Assembly: GCA_963850915.1 (NCBI GenBank)
Contig: CAWKND010000006.1
Span: forward strand, 558,001 to 622,000
Direction of reading: 5' to 3'
Length of the DNA: 64,000 nucleotides
From: CAVTWH01 sp963850915
GTDB lineage: Bacteria; Actinomycetota; Actinomycetes; Mycobacteriales; Micromonosporaceae
Position numbers and translations under genes: made by a program. Shown piece by piece: positions 25,361 to 34,649 of the stretch. The notes under the pieces are model-generated. The model saw only the letters and a list, made by a program, of their open reading frames with translations, was not told the DNA's origin and ran no database searches. How positions within the stretch are numbered: position 1 is the first letter of the stretch; each line of letters opens with the position of its first letter.

Positions 25361-27514
25361 ATGACGCCCGTGAACCAGGCCGCTGGACCGCCCGCGAACG
25401 AGGCGGCGAGCCCGACCGCGAAGCCGGTCCGGGTCCGCCGGATGACCGCCGCGATGACTGTCGCGGCGGTCATCGCCGTACTCGCCGGGGCGGCGACGGC
25501 GGCCTGGGCGCAGTGGGACACCGGCGATCCACTCGCCTCGGCGGTGGTACTGGCGCTGGCGATCGTCGCGTTCGGTGTGGTGGGCGGGGTACTCGCGCTG
25601 GCCCGACCGGACAACCGGCTCAGCTGGCTGCTGCTCGGTGCGGCCTGCTGCTGGGCGGTCGGCGAGGCCTGCCGGGACCTGGGCATGCGGGCACCCGACT
25701 CGACCGGGAACTCGGTGCTGTTGCTGATCGGCGAGCCGCTACGCGCGGTCGGCTGGCTGGCTGTCGCGCTCGTCCCGGCGGCGGTGTTCCCGGACGGCCA
25801 CCTGCCCGGCCGGCGGTGGCGTTGGCTGGGCATCGCGCTCGCCGGCAACCTGGTACTGACCTTCACGGGTACCGCGCTCTCCCGGTACCTGCAGGACGAC
25901 ACGCTGCGCGCGGCGGGCTGGCACAACCCGCTGCGCCTACCCACCGTGGTGAGCACGCTCGGCGACGCGCTGTCCGCCCTGTCGCTGCTGTTCCTGGTGA
26001 CCTGCGTGGCGGGCGTGGTGGCCGGACTCATCACCCGGTACCGGCGCGGTCCGGCCCCGCTGCGCCGCCAGCTGCTGGTACTCGCCGCCGCCGCGGTGGT
26101 ACCCGTGGTGGTGATCCCGACCGCGTTCGGAGCCGGGGCGCCGCAGTGGTACTTCTCGCTGTCGGTACTGCCGCTGCCGGTCGCCGTCGCCGTCGCGATC
26201 CTCACCGGCGGCCTGTTCGACCTGGCCACCGTGGCGAACCGGTCGCTGGTCTGGGCCACCCTCTCGGCCACCATCGTGGCGATCTACGCGCTCGTGGTGG
26301 CCGGCGCCGGCTCACTGGTCGGACACCCGGGCGACCGCCGGCTGCCCTGGCTGGCCGCAGGCGTGGTGGCGATCTCCTTCGTACCCGTACGCGACCTGCT
26401 GCAGGGCGCGGTGAACCGGCTCACCTACGGGCGGTGGCGGGAGCCGTACGGGGTACTCGCCGCGCTCGGGCAGCGGGTGGAGGCGGCGGCCGACGGGGAG
26501 CGGCTGCTCGGCGAGGTGGTCACCGAGCTGCGTACCGGCCTGGGCTTCGCCGAGGTGGCGCTGCTGGACGCGCACGGCACCGTGGTGGCCGGCCAGCTTC
26601 CGGCGCAGCCCGTGACGGTACCGCTGACGGCGTACGGCCGGCCGGTCGGCGCACTCTGCTACGCCCAGCCGGGTACTCCGTTGCGCCCGACCGACCACCG
26701 CCTGCTCGACGACCTCGGCGCACAGCTCGGTGGGCTGCTGCACGCGCACGCACTCACCGCCGACCTGGTACGCGCCCGGGAACGCCTGGTACTCGCCCGC
26801 GAGGAGGAGCGCCGCCGGCTACGCCGGGACCTGCATGACGGGCTGGGCCCGGCGCTCGCCGGTCTGATGCTGAAGGCGGACACCGCGCACGCGCTCGTCC
26901 ACGCCGATCCGGATGCGGCCGCCGACCGGCTGGTCGGGCTGCGTACCGACCTGCAGAACACGGTGCTGGACGTGCGCCGGCTGGTGGAGGGGCTGCGCCC
27001 ACCGGCGCTGGACGAACTGGGGCTCGGGCCGGCCATCCGGCAGGCGGTGCAGCGCCTGGGTTCCGCGGGGCCGGATACCGCGGGGGATCGGCGGGTACCC
27101 GAGTTCCGGATCGACATCGCCGAGCCGTTGCCGCCGGTACCCGCCGCGGTTGAAGTTGCCCTCTACCGGATCATCACGGAGGCGGTGACCAACACCGTCC
27201 GGCACGCCCGCGCCAGTCACTGCACGGTGAGCGTGACCCCGGTCGGGGCGGCGCTGGTCGCCCGGATCGCCGACGACGGCCCGGCCGCGGATACCGGCAA
27301 AGTCAACGGTGCCAGCCACTCCACCGGCGCGGGCCACGGGATGGCGACCATGCGGGAGCGCGCCGAGGAACTCGGCGGCACCCTGCGGATAGAGCGAAGC
27401 GGGGGTACCGCCATCATCGCCACCCTGCCCGTGCCACCGCGTCCCGATGGGTCGTCGCACTCCGACGGATCGCCGCACCCCGACGGAGCGCAGCCCAGCG
27501 AGGTATCCGCGTGA
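25361..27514 (+). CDS. NarL-type sensor histidine kinase
   Basis: The 717-residue kinase has about eight N-terminal membrane helices (to about residue 335), a GAF-like linker (380-470), a HisKA_3 box EERRRLRRDLHDGLGPALAG with the phosphorylated His at about 492, and a HATPase domain with ITEAVTNTVRHARAS (N box), IADDGPA and GHGMATMRERAEELGG (G box, about 655). The tail RPDGSSHSDGSPHPDGAQPS is encoded by 15-18 bp tandem repeats. Its stop overlaps the start of the response regulator (GTGA), so the two are a coupled pair. The stimulus is unknown. Confidence 0.9.
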   Translation: MTPVNQAAGPPANEAASPTAKPVRVRRMTAAMTVAAVIAVLAGAATAAWAQWDTGDPLASAVVLALAIVAFGVVGGVLALARPDNRLSWLLLGAACCWAVGEACRDLGMRAPDSTGNSVLLLIGEPLRAVGWLAVALVPAAVFPDGHLPGRRWRWLGIALAGNLVLTFTGTALSRYLQDDTLRAAGWHNPLRLPTVVSTLGDALSALSLLFLVTCVAGVVAGLITRYRRGPAPLRRQLLVLAAAAVVPVVVIPTAFGAGAPQWYFSLSVLPLPVAVAVAILTGGLFDLATVANRSLVWATLSATIVAIYALVVAGAGSLVGHPGDRRLPWLAAGVVAISFVPVRDLLQGAVNRLTYGRWREPYGVLAALGQRVEAAADGERLLGEVVTELRTGLGFAEVALLDAHGTVVAGQLPAQPVTVPLTAYGRPVGALCYAQPGTPLRPTDHRLLDDLGAQLGGLLHAHALTADLVRARERLVLAREEERRRLRRDLHDGLGPALAGLMLKADTAHALVHADPDAAADRLVGLRTDLQNTVLDVRRLVEGLRPPALDELGLGPAIRQAVQRLGSAGPDTAGDRRVPEFRIDIAEPLPPVPAAVEVALYRIITEAVTNTVRHARASHCTVSVTPVGAALVARIADDGPAADTGKVNGASHSTGAGHGMATMRERAEELGGTLRIERSGGTAIIATLPVPPRPDGSSHSDGSPHPDGAQPSEVSA

Positions 27515-28134
27515 TCTCGATCCTGGTCGTGGACGACCACCCGGTGTTCCGGGACGGGCTCACCGGACTGCTCGGCACCCTGCCCGACGTCGCGGAGGTA
27601 CGCGCGGCGGCCTCCGGGGAGGAGGCGGTGGAGCTGGCCGCCGGGTGGCGGCCGGACGTCGTGATCATGGATCTGCACCTGCCCGGAATCTCCGGCGTGG
27701 TGGCCACCCGGCGCCTGATCGAGCTGCACCCCGACCTCGCCGTGCTGGTCGTCACGATGGTCGACGACGACGAGACGGTGCTCGCGGCGCTGCGCGCGGG
27801 GGCCCGCGGGTACCTGCTCAAAGGCGCGACCGGTGCGGAGATCGCCACGGCGGTACGCACCGCGGTGGCCGGCGGGGCACTCTTCGGTGCCGGGATCGCC
27901 GCGCGGGTACTGGCGCTGACCACCGGCCGGGACCGGGTACCGCGACCGGACGGGCTCACCGAACGGGAGCACGAGGTACTCGCCCTGATCGCCACCGGCG
28001 CCAACAACGCGCGGATCGCCCGCGAGCTGGGGCTGAGCCTCAAGACGGTGCAGAACTACGTGTCCCGGATCCTCGACAAGCTCCAGGTCAGTGACCGTAC
28101 CCAGGCCGCGCTCCGCGCCCGCGACGAGCACTGA
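27511..28134 (+). CDS. NarL/LuxR-family response regulator
   Basis: This 207-residue protein has a receiver domain (MISILVVDDHPVFRDGL; phosphorylated Asp54 in VVIMDLHLPG; Lys in GYLLKGAT) and a LuxR-type helix-turn-helix (LTEREHEVLALIATGANNAR, LSLKTVQNYVSRILDKLQVS). It starts at a GTG within the kinase stop. It should be phosphorylated by that kinase and control genes that may include the adjoining membrane protein gene. Confidence 0.92.
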   Translation: MISILVVDDHPVFRDGLTGLLGTLPDVAEVRAAASGEEAVELAAGWRPDVVIMDLHLPGISGVVATRRLIELHPDLAVLVVTMVDDDETVLAALRAGARGYLLKGATGAEIATAVRTAVAGGALFGAGIAARVLALTTGRDRVPRPDGLTEREHEVLALIATGANNARIARELGLSLKTVQNYVSRILDKLQVSDRTQAALRARDEH

Positions 28135-28216
28135 CCAAAGACGGGCACTGACGCAACAGACGGGCACTGGCCAACGCGGGCACTGACCAAGGCGGGCACT
28201 GACCAAGGCGGGCGCT
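28128..28216 (+). repeat. tandem repeat, 16-19 bp units, starting at the response-regulator stop
   Basis: Five units of GCACTGACCAAGGCGG with small length changes begin in the last codons of the response regulator and run into the spacer. The rest of the spacer to 28451 has a CCGGCAACTTGCCGG palindrome at about 28262 and a CTCCGGGCGCCCGGAG hairpin at about 28396, but no gene. Confidence 0.75.
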
Positions 28217-28451
28217 GAATGGCCAGCCCGCACAATTCGTTCGGCAATTCCGCTAGCTATTACCCGGCAACTTGCCGGCAATCATGCGGCGCCCCCGAGA
28301 AACGGGGCATTGGCCGATTCTTCGCCCTGCTAACGTCCGCCTCGACTCGACCGATGTCGATCACATCGGGCGGTCTGCCGGCGTCAGATGGCACCCTCCG
28401 GGCGCCCGGAGCGTGCGTACCTGTGCAGCGACTTTGTCGAACGGGGTAAGC

Positions 28452-29465
28452 ATGCAATCTGGCAAAATTACGGCGGGCGCGGCCCGCCTCGGCCCACTAC
28501 TCACCGCACTGATCGTCGCCGTCTCGGCGTGTTTCGTGCTGGCCGCGTCGCCGGCGAATGCGGCAACTGCGCCACCCGAGGGAATCAGCCTCTACATCAC
28601 TTCCAGCAGCATTACGAATATGCACACTCTCGGCTGCCAGATGGGCACCCTCGACCTCCAGCGGGCGGGTACCCAATCCACCATTGTCTCGCTGGAGTTC
28701 GGCGGCATGCTCACGGTCAGCGGCACGTGGGGAGCCTCGATGTACGGCGGTACCAACCAGAAGCTCTCGGTGGTGCTGAGCCTCGCCGAGGCGTATGCCA
28801 CCAGCTTCTGGCAGTGCACGGGCGCCGACCTCACCTCGACCGCGGAGGTGGCCCTCACCACCAACAGCAGCCTCTCCATCACTAGCGCCGCCGGCAGCGC
28901 CTGGGCCGGCATGGTCAACAGCTTCGGCTCCTGGCTGTCGGCGAACCCGGCCGGAAATCAGGTACTGGCGGCCGGCGGTAACGACATCGAACCGGGCTGG
29001 AGCGACCCGGCTCCGATCCGCAGCTGGGTCTCCGGCTACACGAGCAACTACACGCGGCGCCTGCTCAACACCGGCTCGGCGGACGGCTGTGAGTACAGCA
29101 AGGCGGACACCTCCACCTCGTGCGGTACCAGTACCCACCCGGGTTGGGGTCCGGAGGACATCTACTACATCTCTTGGGGTGCCGCACCGGCCTATCCACT
29201 GCCGCAGATCTACCGTACCGACTCGGTACAGGCCGAGCAGTGGTACCGCCTGTCGGTGTACTTCGTCGGCAGCCACGGTACCCCGATGTACTACGCCGGC
29301 TCCGCTACCCAGTGGCGCTCCTGCCAGCACGAGAGCTGCGGCGGTACCAACAACACCGTCTCGGCCGGCTACAACCAGCTGGTCACCCAGCTGGCCCGGA
29401 GTTCATCGACCAAACAGACACCGGCCGCGACCATCGACTGGACCTGGGAAGCCGACCAGCTGTGA
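28452..29465 (+). CDS. secreted protein, possible TIM-barrel glycan-acting fold
   Basis: The ATG at 28452 begins a signal peptide (LTALIVAVSACFVLAASPANA, cut before ATAPP). The 300-residue mature part starts GISLYITSSSITNMHTLGC and contains GGNDIEPGWSDPAPIRSWVSG and DIYYISWGAAPAYPLPQIYR, patterns seen in secreted glycoside-hydrolase-like barrels, and six Cys that may form disulfides. I do not recognise a named family. It is followed by two more genes for exported proteins, with spacings of 23 and 11 bases, so the three probably form an operon. Confidence 0.65.
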   Translation: MQSGKITAGAARLGPLLTALIVAVSACFVLAASPANAATAPPEGISLYITSSSITNMHTLGCQMGTLDLQRAGTQSTIVSLEFGGMLTVSGTWGASMYGGTNQKLSVVLSLAEAYATSFWQCTGADLTSTAEVALTTNSSLSITSAAGSAWAGMVNSFGSWLSANPAGNQVLAAGGNDIEPGWSDPAPIRSWVSGYTSNYTRRLLNTGSADGCEYSKADTSTSCGTSTHPGWGPEDIYYISWGAAPAYPLPQIYRTDSVQAEQWYRLSVYFVGSHGTPMYYAGSATQWRSCQHESCGGTNNTVSAGYNQLVTQLARSSSTKQTPAATIDWTWEADQL

Positions 29466-29488
29466 CATCCATCAGGAGAGGAGCAGGA

Positions 29489-30061
29489 ATGCAGCGGAAG
29501 CGAGCCATGGCGGGGCGGCTCCAGCTGGGCGTACTGGCGGTGATCGGCGCGACGATTCTCGGCTCGGTCATTGCCGTGGCCTCGGCGTCCGGCAGTACCG
29601 CGACCGACCAGTCGGCCAAGGCCACCGCACTGGCCAACCTGGACAAGGCAAACGCCAACCAGGTCAGTGGTGCACCGAAGGGAACGAAGCCGGACGACGC
29701 CCAGATTCAGGCGATTCTGAACGCGCCCTGCGAGGCGGTGACCTGGGAGGAGGGGGTTTCCGACACCCAGGAGTCGATGCTGCCGGTCGGTGTCGCCGAG
29801 GTGACCAGCGTCTGGATGACCACGGTCGGGCAGAGTCACTACGCGGTCTACGCCGGCTCGGTCGACAGCGACCACTCCCAGGGCCTGCTGATCGTGCAGG
29901 CGTTCGACGCGTGTGGCCGGCACGTCAGTGACACCAGCTACGCGGGCGCGGCCAAGCTCGGAGAGCTGCACATCGCCTCGGTCACGGGGCACGTGCTGAG
30001 CCTTACCGGGCCGGCCGGCGACACGATCACCTTCGATTTCGACGCCCGTACCTTCAAGTAG
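29489..30061 (+). CDS. exported protein of unknown function
   Basis: AGGAGAGGAG precedes the ATG. The 190-residue product has a signal or anchor helix (LGVLAVIGATILGSVIAVAS), a disordered stretch to about residue 70 and a compact C-terminal domain with a beta-rich pattern (VWMTTVGQSHYAVYAGSV, GELHIASVTGHVLSLTGPAG). It has two Cys. No family is recognised. It is translated between two other exported proteins. Confidence 0.6.
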   Translation: MQRKRAMAGRLQLGVLAVIGATILGSVIAVASASGSTATDQSAKATALANLDKANANQVSGAPKGTKPDDAQIQAILNAPCEAVTWEEGVSDTQESMLPVGVAEVTSVWMTTVGQSHYAVYAGSVDSDHSQGLLIVQAFDACGRHVSDTSYAGAAKLGELHIASVTGHVLSLTGPAGDTITFDFDARTFK

Positions 30062-30072
30062 GGACGCCGCAA

Positions 30073-31140
30073 ATGACCGCCGAGGTGACGACCGCCGAAG
30101 TGCTGGCACATCAAGAGGCAACGCGCGACGGGATGGCACCGCGGCGGACATGGACCGTGACGGGGTCGGCACCGCGCCGGCCCCGTCACGCCGCCGCGAT
30201 CATGCTCGCCGGGCTGCTCCTGCTGGCAGGGTGTCGGAGTGCTGCCACGGCCGGTCCGAGCGGCGGTTCGTCGGCGCCGGTGACCGCGCCGACCACCGCC
30301 GCGCCGACATCGACCGGTCTGCGGATCGGCACGGACGCCATGATCGCCGCCGACCTGGCCGGCAACATCCTGGAGTTGGCGCCCGACGGGAGTACCCGGC
30401 GCAGCATCGCACCGGACGTGGCGACCGGCGGGCCGCCCGGCCACGTCGCGGTGACCGCGAACGGCAGCACCGTCTACTACGACCGGGGACCGACCGGCTG
30501 CTGGTCCGAGTTCACCTACGAGGCCGGCGAGGGCGGCGGTCCGGGAGTCGCGGGTACCGGCGCGTGGCCCACCCCCGACGCGACCAACACCCACCTGGCG
30601 GTGATCACCGGTACCGACCCGTGCAAGCCGGACACCATGCTCGTCTACGACGTACCGGGCGGCGGTACGCACAGTTGGCAGCTCGATCCACAGCTGGCGG
30701 CACAGGGCTTCCACCTCGCCGGGCCACTCGGCTGGTCGCCCGACGGCAAGCTGCTGGCGGTACCGGTGGCCAGCGCCTCGGCACACCGGCTGCTGCTCGT
30801 CGACCTGAGCGCCACAACCACGGTCACTGGCCCCGCCGTCGCCCCGGTCCAGTCTGGCGGCAGCGTGCTCGCCGCGTTCTTCACCGCCACCGGCCTGATC
30901 ACCCTGGAGTCCTGCTGCGGCGGTACCCCGACCTACCGGCTCAGCCAGCGGGCGCTCACCGGTACCACGGCCGGCGCGGCGGGTACCTCGCTGGTGCTGG
31001 CGCGCCCGCTCGACGTGCACGCCACGTACGCCGGCCGGGTCACCGTGGTGGGTGCCGACAAGAGCGTCCAGAGTGGACAGTTCCCGAACCTGAAATCCTG
31101 GTCCGGCAAGTACGTCGCCGCCGACACCACCGGCCCGTGA
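30073..31140 (+). CDS. lipoprotein, probable beta-propeller
   Basis: The 355-residue protein has a long N-terminal head before its lipobox (MLAGLLLLAGC at about residues 44-54), so the true start may be the ATG at 30132 or nearby. The mature part has repeated WD-like or TolB-like blades (AADLAGNILELAPDGSTRR, LGWSPDGKLLAVPVAS) and two adjacent Cys in ITLESCCGG. It is anchored outside the membrane. It is the third member of a run of exported proteins of unknown job. Confidence 0.6.
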   Translation: MTAEVTTAEVLAHQEATRDGMAPRRTWTVTGSAPRRPRHAAAIMLAGLLLLAGCRSAATAGPSGGSSAPVTAPTTAAPTSTGLRIGTDAMIAADLAGNILELAPDGSTRRSIAPDVATGGPPGHVAVTANGSTVYYDRGPTGCWSEFTYEAGEGGGPGVAGTGAWPTPDATNTHLAVITGTDPCKPDTMLVYDVPGGGTHSWQLDPQLAAQGFHLAGPLGWSPDGKLLAVPVASASAHRLLLVDLSATTTVTGPAVAPVQSGGSVLAAFFTATGLITLESCCGGTPTYRLSQRALTGTTAGAAGTSLVLARPLDVHATYAGRVTVVGADKSVQSGQFPNLKSWSGKYVAADTTGP

Positions 31141-31168
31141 CCTGAACCGGCGCGTTGTCAGGCGGGTG

Positions 31169-31849
31169 TCAGCTGCCGTACCGGCGCTCGAACCCATCCA
31201 GCATCGCCGCGAGCCCCAGCTCGTACTGCTCGTCCGGCCGGAAGGTGTACCCGTCGGCCAGCGCCTTGGCGATGTGCGGTGCCGCCTGCGGATCCAGCCC
31301 GGCCAGTGCCTGTTCGGGATCGAGGGTTTCCCCGCCGCCGACCGGTTCACCGACCTCGGCGATGGTGAAGCCGATGGTGAAGGTACCCAGGCAGTTCGTC
31401 ATGTCCAGGGCGTCGCCGACGCGCAGCCCGGCGGCGACCAGCAGGCCCAGCGCCCGATCGAGAATCGGCAGGGTGGACGGGGCGGTGGCCGGCCGGGTGG
31501 ACAGGATCGGCAGCGCGTTGGGGTGGCTGCGCAGTACCGCGCGCATCCGGCGCAGGAAGCGCTCGGTCTGTTGCCGCCAGGTACCGGTCGCGTCGAGCGA
31601 GTCCAGCCCGATCTCGGCCCACACCGCCTCCACCACGCCGTCGAAGAGCGCGGCCTTGCTGGGTAGGTGGTGGTACACGGCCATCGGGTCGACGCCCAGT
31701 TCGGCGCCGAGCCGGCGCATCGACAGTCCGGCGATCCCGTCCCGGTCGATCAGGGCCAGCGCGGTGGAGACGATGTAGGCACGGCTGAGCGCCGGACGAC
31801 TCGGCCGGGCCGGTCGTCCGGCGCCCGCGCCGCGACGCGCTCCGGTCAT
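31169..31849 (-). CDS. TetR-family repressor, probably of its own ABC exporter operon
   Basis: The ATG at 31849 starts 10 bases after the permease gene. The helix-turn-helix is in residues 25-65 (ALIDRDGIAGLSMRRLGAEL, GVDPMAVYHHLPSKAALFDG), followed by the C-terminal ligand domain of the TetR_C_1 type. The protein is 226 residues long. It is the last gene of a three-gene operon whose promoter carries three equally spaced palindromes, most simply its own operators. The ligand is unknown, and likely a substrate of the exporter. Confidence 0.85.
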   Translation of the reverse strand: MTGARRGAGAGRPARPSRPALSRAYIVSTALALIDRDGIAGLSMRRLGAELGVDPMAVYHHLPSKAALFDGVVEAVWAEIGLDSLDATGTWRQQTERFLRRMRAVLRSHPNALPILSTRPATAPSTLPILDRALGLLVAAGLRVGDALDMTNCLGTFTIGFTIAEVGEPVGGGETLDPEQALAGLDPQAAPHIAKALADGYTFRPDEQYELGLAAMLDGFERRYGS

Positions 31850-31859
31850 GCCGGCCAGC

Positions 31860-32633
31860 CTATGTGGTACCAACCTTCGGTGCCGCCGGCCGGAACCGCC
31901 ACGCCGCGACCGCGGCGAAGACAAGCGCGAAACCCAGCAGAATCAACGTGGGTACCGCCACCTGCCGCACTCCGGCGCCGTCGAGGGTGACGTCGTGCAG
32001 CGCCCGCAGCGCCCAGTACGCCGGGGTCAGGTGCGCCACCGCCTGCGCCCAGCCGGGCAGGGTACTGGCGGGTGCGAGGGCGCCGCCGAGCCCCGCCATC
32101 ACCATGCCGCCCAGGTTGCCGATGACCAACGCCTGGTCCATGGTCGCGAACAGCGCCACCAGGAGTACCCCGAAGGCGGAGAGCGCGGCGACGAAGGTGA
32201 CCAGTACCACCGCCAGGGCGAGCAGCGAGCCGGTGGGGCGGTACCCGAACAGCAGCCGGCCGGCGCCGAACAGCACCACCAGCTGTACCAGCTGCACGAG
32301 ATACAGCGGGGCCACCTTGCCGAGCACGATGTCGGCGGTACTCGCCGGGCTGGCCCGCAGCCGGTCCCAGGTACCCCAGGCGTGCTCGCGGAAGAACAGC
32401 GTGCCGACCATGGTGGTACCGAGGAACGCGAACAGTACCGCCATCCCCGGTACCAGCTGCGCGCCGCCGCTCGCCGTGGGGTACCCGGACAGCCGTAACT
32501 GCGCGCGGGCCGACGGCATCAGGAAAGCGGTCAGCAGCAACGGCATCAGCACGGTGACGATGATCGGTGCCGGGTCGGCGAGCAGCAGCCGGGTACCGGT
32601 GCGGGCGATGGTGAGGCTACGCGACGAGAGCAT
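31860..32633 (-). CDS. ABC-2 type exporter permease
   Basis: The 257-residue protein has six membrane segments and belongs to the ABC2_membrane family (opens LTIARTGTRLLLADPAPIIV; EHAWGTWDRLRASPAS is the family's cytosolic motif). It overlaps the ATPase gene by 17 bases. Together with that ATPase it forms an exporter, perhaps of a drug or lipid-like compound, under TetR control. Confidence 0.86.
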   Translation of the reverse strand: MLSSRSLTIARTGTRLLLADPAPIIVTVLMPLLLTAFLMPSARAQLRLSGYPTASGGAQLVPGMAVLFAFLGTTMVGTLFFREHAWGTWDRLRASPASTADIVLGKVAPLYLVQLVQLVVLFGAGRLLFGYRPTGSLLALAVVLVTFVAALSAFGVLLVALFATMDQALVIGNLGGMVMAGLGGALAPASTLPGWAQAVAHLTPAYWALRALHDVTLDGAGVRQVAVPTLILLGFALVFAAVAAWRFRPAAPKVGTT

Positions 32634-33552
32634 GCTGCTCCCCTTCCCGGGATTGGGTGGACGCGTCGGCTGTCAGGGCGAGGTATGCGGACTCGAGGTT
32701 GGCCGGGACGATCTCAACGCCGGTTAGCTCCCGACCGCGCGGGCCGAGCGTCGCCAGTGCGGTGGCGGCGGTCCGCGCTGGATCTTCGGTGGGGCCGATC
32801 GGGAGCAGCGAGTCGCCATCCACCCGCCAGCCGGCCAGCTCCGGTGCGGTACCGGCGAAGCGCAGCGCGACGCTCGCGGTGGCGTACCGGGCGACGACGT
32901 CGTCGAGCGGCGCGTCCACCACGATCCGCCCGCCGTGCAGTACGGCGATGTGTGCCCGCAGCCGCTCCAGTTCGGTCAGGTAGTGCGTGGTGTAGACCAC
33001 GGCGGCGCCACCGGCGGCCAGGTCACGTACCACGTCGAGGATGCCGGTCCGGGCGGCCACGTCGGCACCGACCGTCGGCTCGTCCAGGAACAGCACGTCC
33101 GGCCGGTGCAGTACGGCCATCCCGGTGTGCAGCCGGCGCTGCTGTCCACCGGAGAGGCGGCTGGCCAGCTGGCGCAGTTGCGGAGTGAGGCCCAACTGGT
33201 CGGCCACCTCGCCGACCCGGGTGCGTACCCGTCGGGCCGGTACCCCGGCCAGCCGGGCGAAGAGGGTGAGGTTGCCGGCGACGGTGAGGGTCGGGTAGAT
33301 GCCGAGCTGCTGGGGCGCCAGTCCCAGGTGCCGGCTGGCCCGGCGGGGATCGCGCAGGGCGTCGACGCCGGCCAGCCGGACCCGCCCGCCGTCCGCCCGC
33401 AGCAGCCCGGCGGCGATCGAGATCAGCGTGGTCTTGCCGGCGCCGTTGCCGCCCAGCAGCCCCACGATCTGGCCCGGCGCCACGTGCAGGTCCACGCCGC
33501 GTAGCACCGGGCGGCCGGCGTACGCCTTGGTCAACTGTTCGATGGTGAGCAC
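32617..33552 (-). CDS. ABC exporter ATP-binding protein
   Basis: A GTG with GAGGAG upstream starts this 311-residue ATPase. It carries Walker A GGNGAGKTT, signature LSGGQQRR, Walker B VLFLDEPTVG and the H-loop VYTTHYLTELERL, typical of drug and antibiotic exporters of the DrrA/CcmA group. A C-terminal extension of 80 residues with DUF4162-like strands follows. It is the first gene of the TetR-controlled operon. Confidence 0.9.
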   Translation of the reverse strand: MLTIEQLTKAYAGRPVLRGVDLHVAPGQIVGLLGGNGAGKTTLISIAAGLLRADGGRVRLAGVDALRDPRRASRHLGLAPQQLGIYPTLTVAGNLTLFARLAGVPARRVRTRVGEVADQLGLTPQLRQLASRLSGGQQRRLHTGMAVLHRPDVLFLDEPTVGADVAARTGILDVVRDLAAGGAAVVYTTHYLTELERLRAHIAVLHGGRIVVDAPLDDVVARYATASVALRFAGTAPELAGWRVDGDSLLPIGPTEDPARTAATALATLGPRGRELTGVEIVPANLESAYLALTADASTQSREGEQHALVA

Positions 33553-33584
33553 AACGACTCCTCTACGGCGCCACGGGCGCCGAC

Positions 33585-33640
33585 TCTACGATGTAGAACA
33601 GGTCTACGATGTAGAGTAGGTCTACGGCGTAGAAAGTCAA
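33585..33640 (-). promoter_or_regulatory. triple TetR operator over the exporter promoter
   Basis: Three inverted repeats TCTAC-N3-GTAGA lie at 33585-33597, 33603-33615 and 33621-33633, with centres exactly 18 bases apart. On the minus strand a -35 box TTGACT (33635-33640) is followed 16 bases later by TACTCT, so the operators cover the spacer, the -10 box and the start site. Binding of a TetR dimer there would block transcription. The regulator encoded in the same operon is the obvious candidate. Confidence 0.75.
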
Positions 33641-33699
33641 GTCGACCACTGGACGGAGCGGGAAGCGGGCGGATGACCGGGCAGCCCTAGAGTGAGCAG

Positions 33700-34587
33700 G
33701 TGCGATTCGGACTGCTCGGTACCGGCCCGTGGGCGGTACACACCCAGGCTCCAGCGCTCGCCGCGCACCCCGAGGCGGAGTTCGTCGGCGTGTGGGGACG
33801 TAACCCGGACAAGGCCCGGGAGTTGGCGGACAAGCACGGGCTACGCGCCTACGAGTCGGTACCCGACCTGCTCGCCGACGTGGACGCGGTGGCGATTGCG
33901 CTGCCCCCGGACGTACAGGCCCGCCGGGCGGTACAGGCGGCCACCGCCGGCAAGCACCTGCTGCTGGACAAGCCGATCGCGCTGACCGTCGAGGACAGCA
34001 GTGCGGTGGTGGACGCGGTGGACGCGGCCGGGGTGCGCTCGGTCGTCTTCTTCACGCGCAGGTTCTGCCCGGCGATCGAGGCGTTCCTGGACCGGGCGGC
34101 CGGCATGTCCGGCTGGGACGGTGGCCGGCACACGCTGTTCTCCTCGATCTTCGTACCGGGCAACGAGTTCGGTGCCTCGCCGTGGCGGCGCACCATGGGC
34201 GGGCTGTGGGATGTCGGGCCGCACGGGCTGTCGCTGCTGATCCCGGTGCTCGGCCCGGTCGAGCGGGTGAGCGCGGTGGGCGGCCCGCGGGACACCTCCT
34301 ACGTGGTACTGACGCACGAGGGCGGCGCGGTCAGCACGATGGTGCTGACCCTGGATGCCGCTCCGTCAGCCGCGCGGTACGAGACGGTGTTCTACGGCGA
34401 GGCGGGTTGGTTGGCCGTACCCCCGCAGGAGGCGGACTCGGTGACCGCGTGCCAGAACGCGATCACCGCGCTGGTCGGGGGTACCGACCGCCGCTGTGAC
34501 GTGCACTTCGGCCACCAGGTAGTGGCTGTACTGGCCGCCGCCGAACAGTCCCGGGACACCGGGACGAGCGTGCCCGTCCGCCTCTGA
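33700..34587 (+). CDS. Gfo/Idh/MocA-family oxidoreductase
   Basis: A TAGAGT box ends six bases before the GTG, suggesting a leaderless message. The 295-residue enzyme has the NAD(P)-binding opening MRFGLLGTGPWAVHTQAPAL, VAIALPPDVQARRAVQA and the catalytic-site motif HLLLDKPIALT (EKP variant as DKP), and then the beta-sheet dimer domain. Enzymes of this family oxidise or reduce sugars and cyclitols with NAD(P). The substrate is unknown. It stands alone, divergent from the exporter operon. Confidence 0.87.
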   Translation: MRFGLLGTGPWAVHTQAPALAAHPEAEFVGVWGRNPDKARELADKHGLRAYESVPDLLADVDAVAIALPPDVQARRAVQAATAGKHLLLDKPIALTVEDSSAVVDAVDAAGVRSVVFFTRRFCPAIEAFLDRAAGMSGWDGGRHTLFSSIFVPGNEFGASPWRRTMGGLWDVGPHGLSLLIPVLGPVERVSAVGGPRDTSYVVLTHEGGAVSTMVLTLDAAPSAARYETVFYGEAGWLAVPPQEADSVTACQNAITALVGGTDRRCDVHFGHQVVAVLAAAEQSRDTGTSVPVRL

Positions 34588-34649
34588 GCAGTCCGGTTTC
34601 TGGGCGGTCCGGTTCTGAGTGGTGCGAGGGCAGCGCGGAGCCGTGCGGG

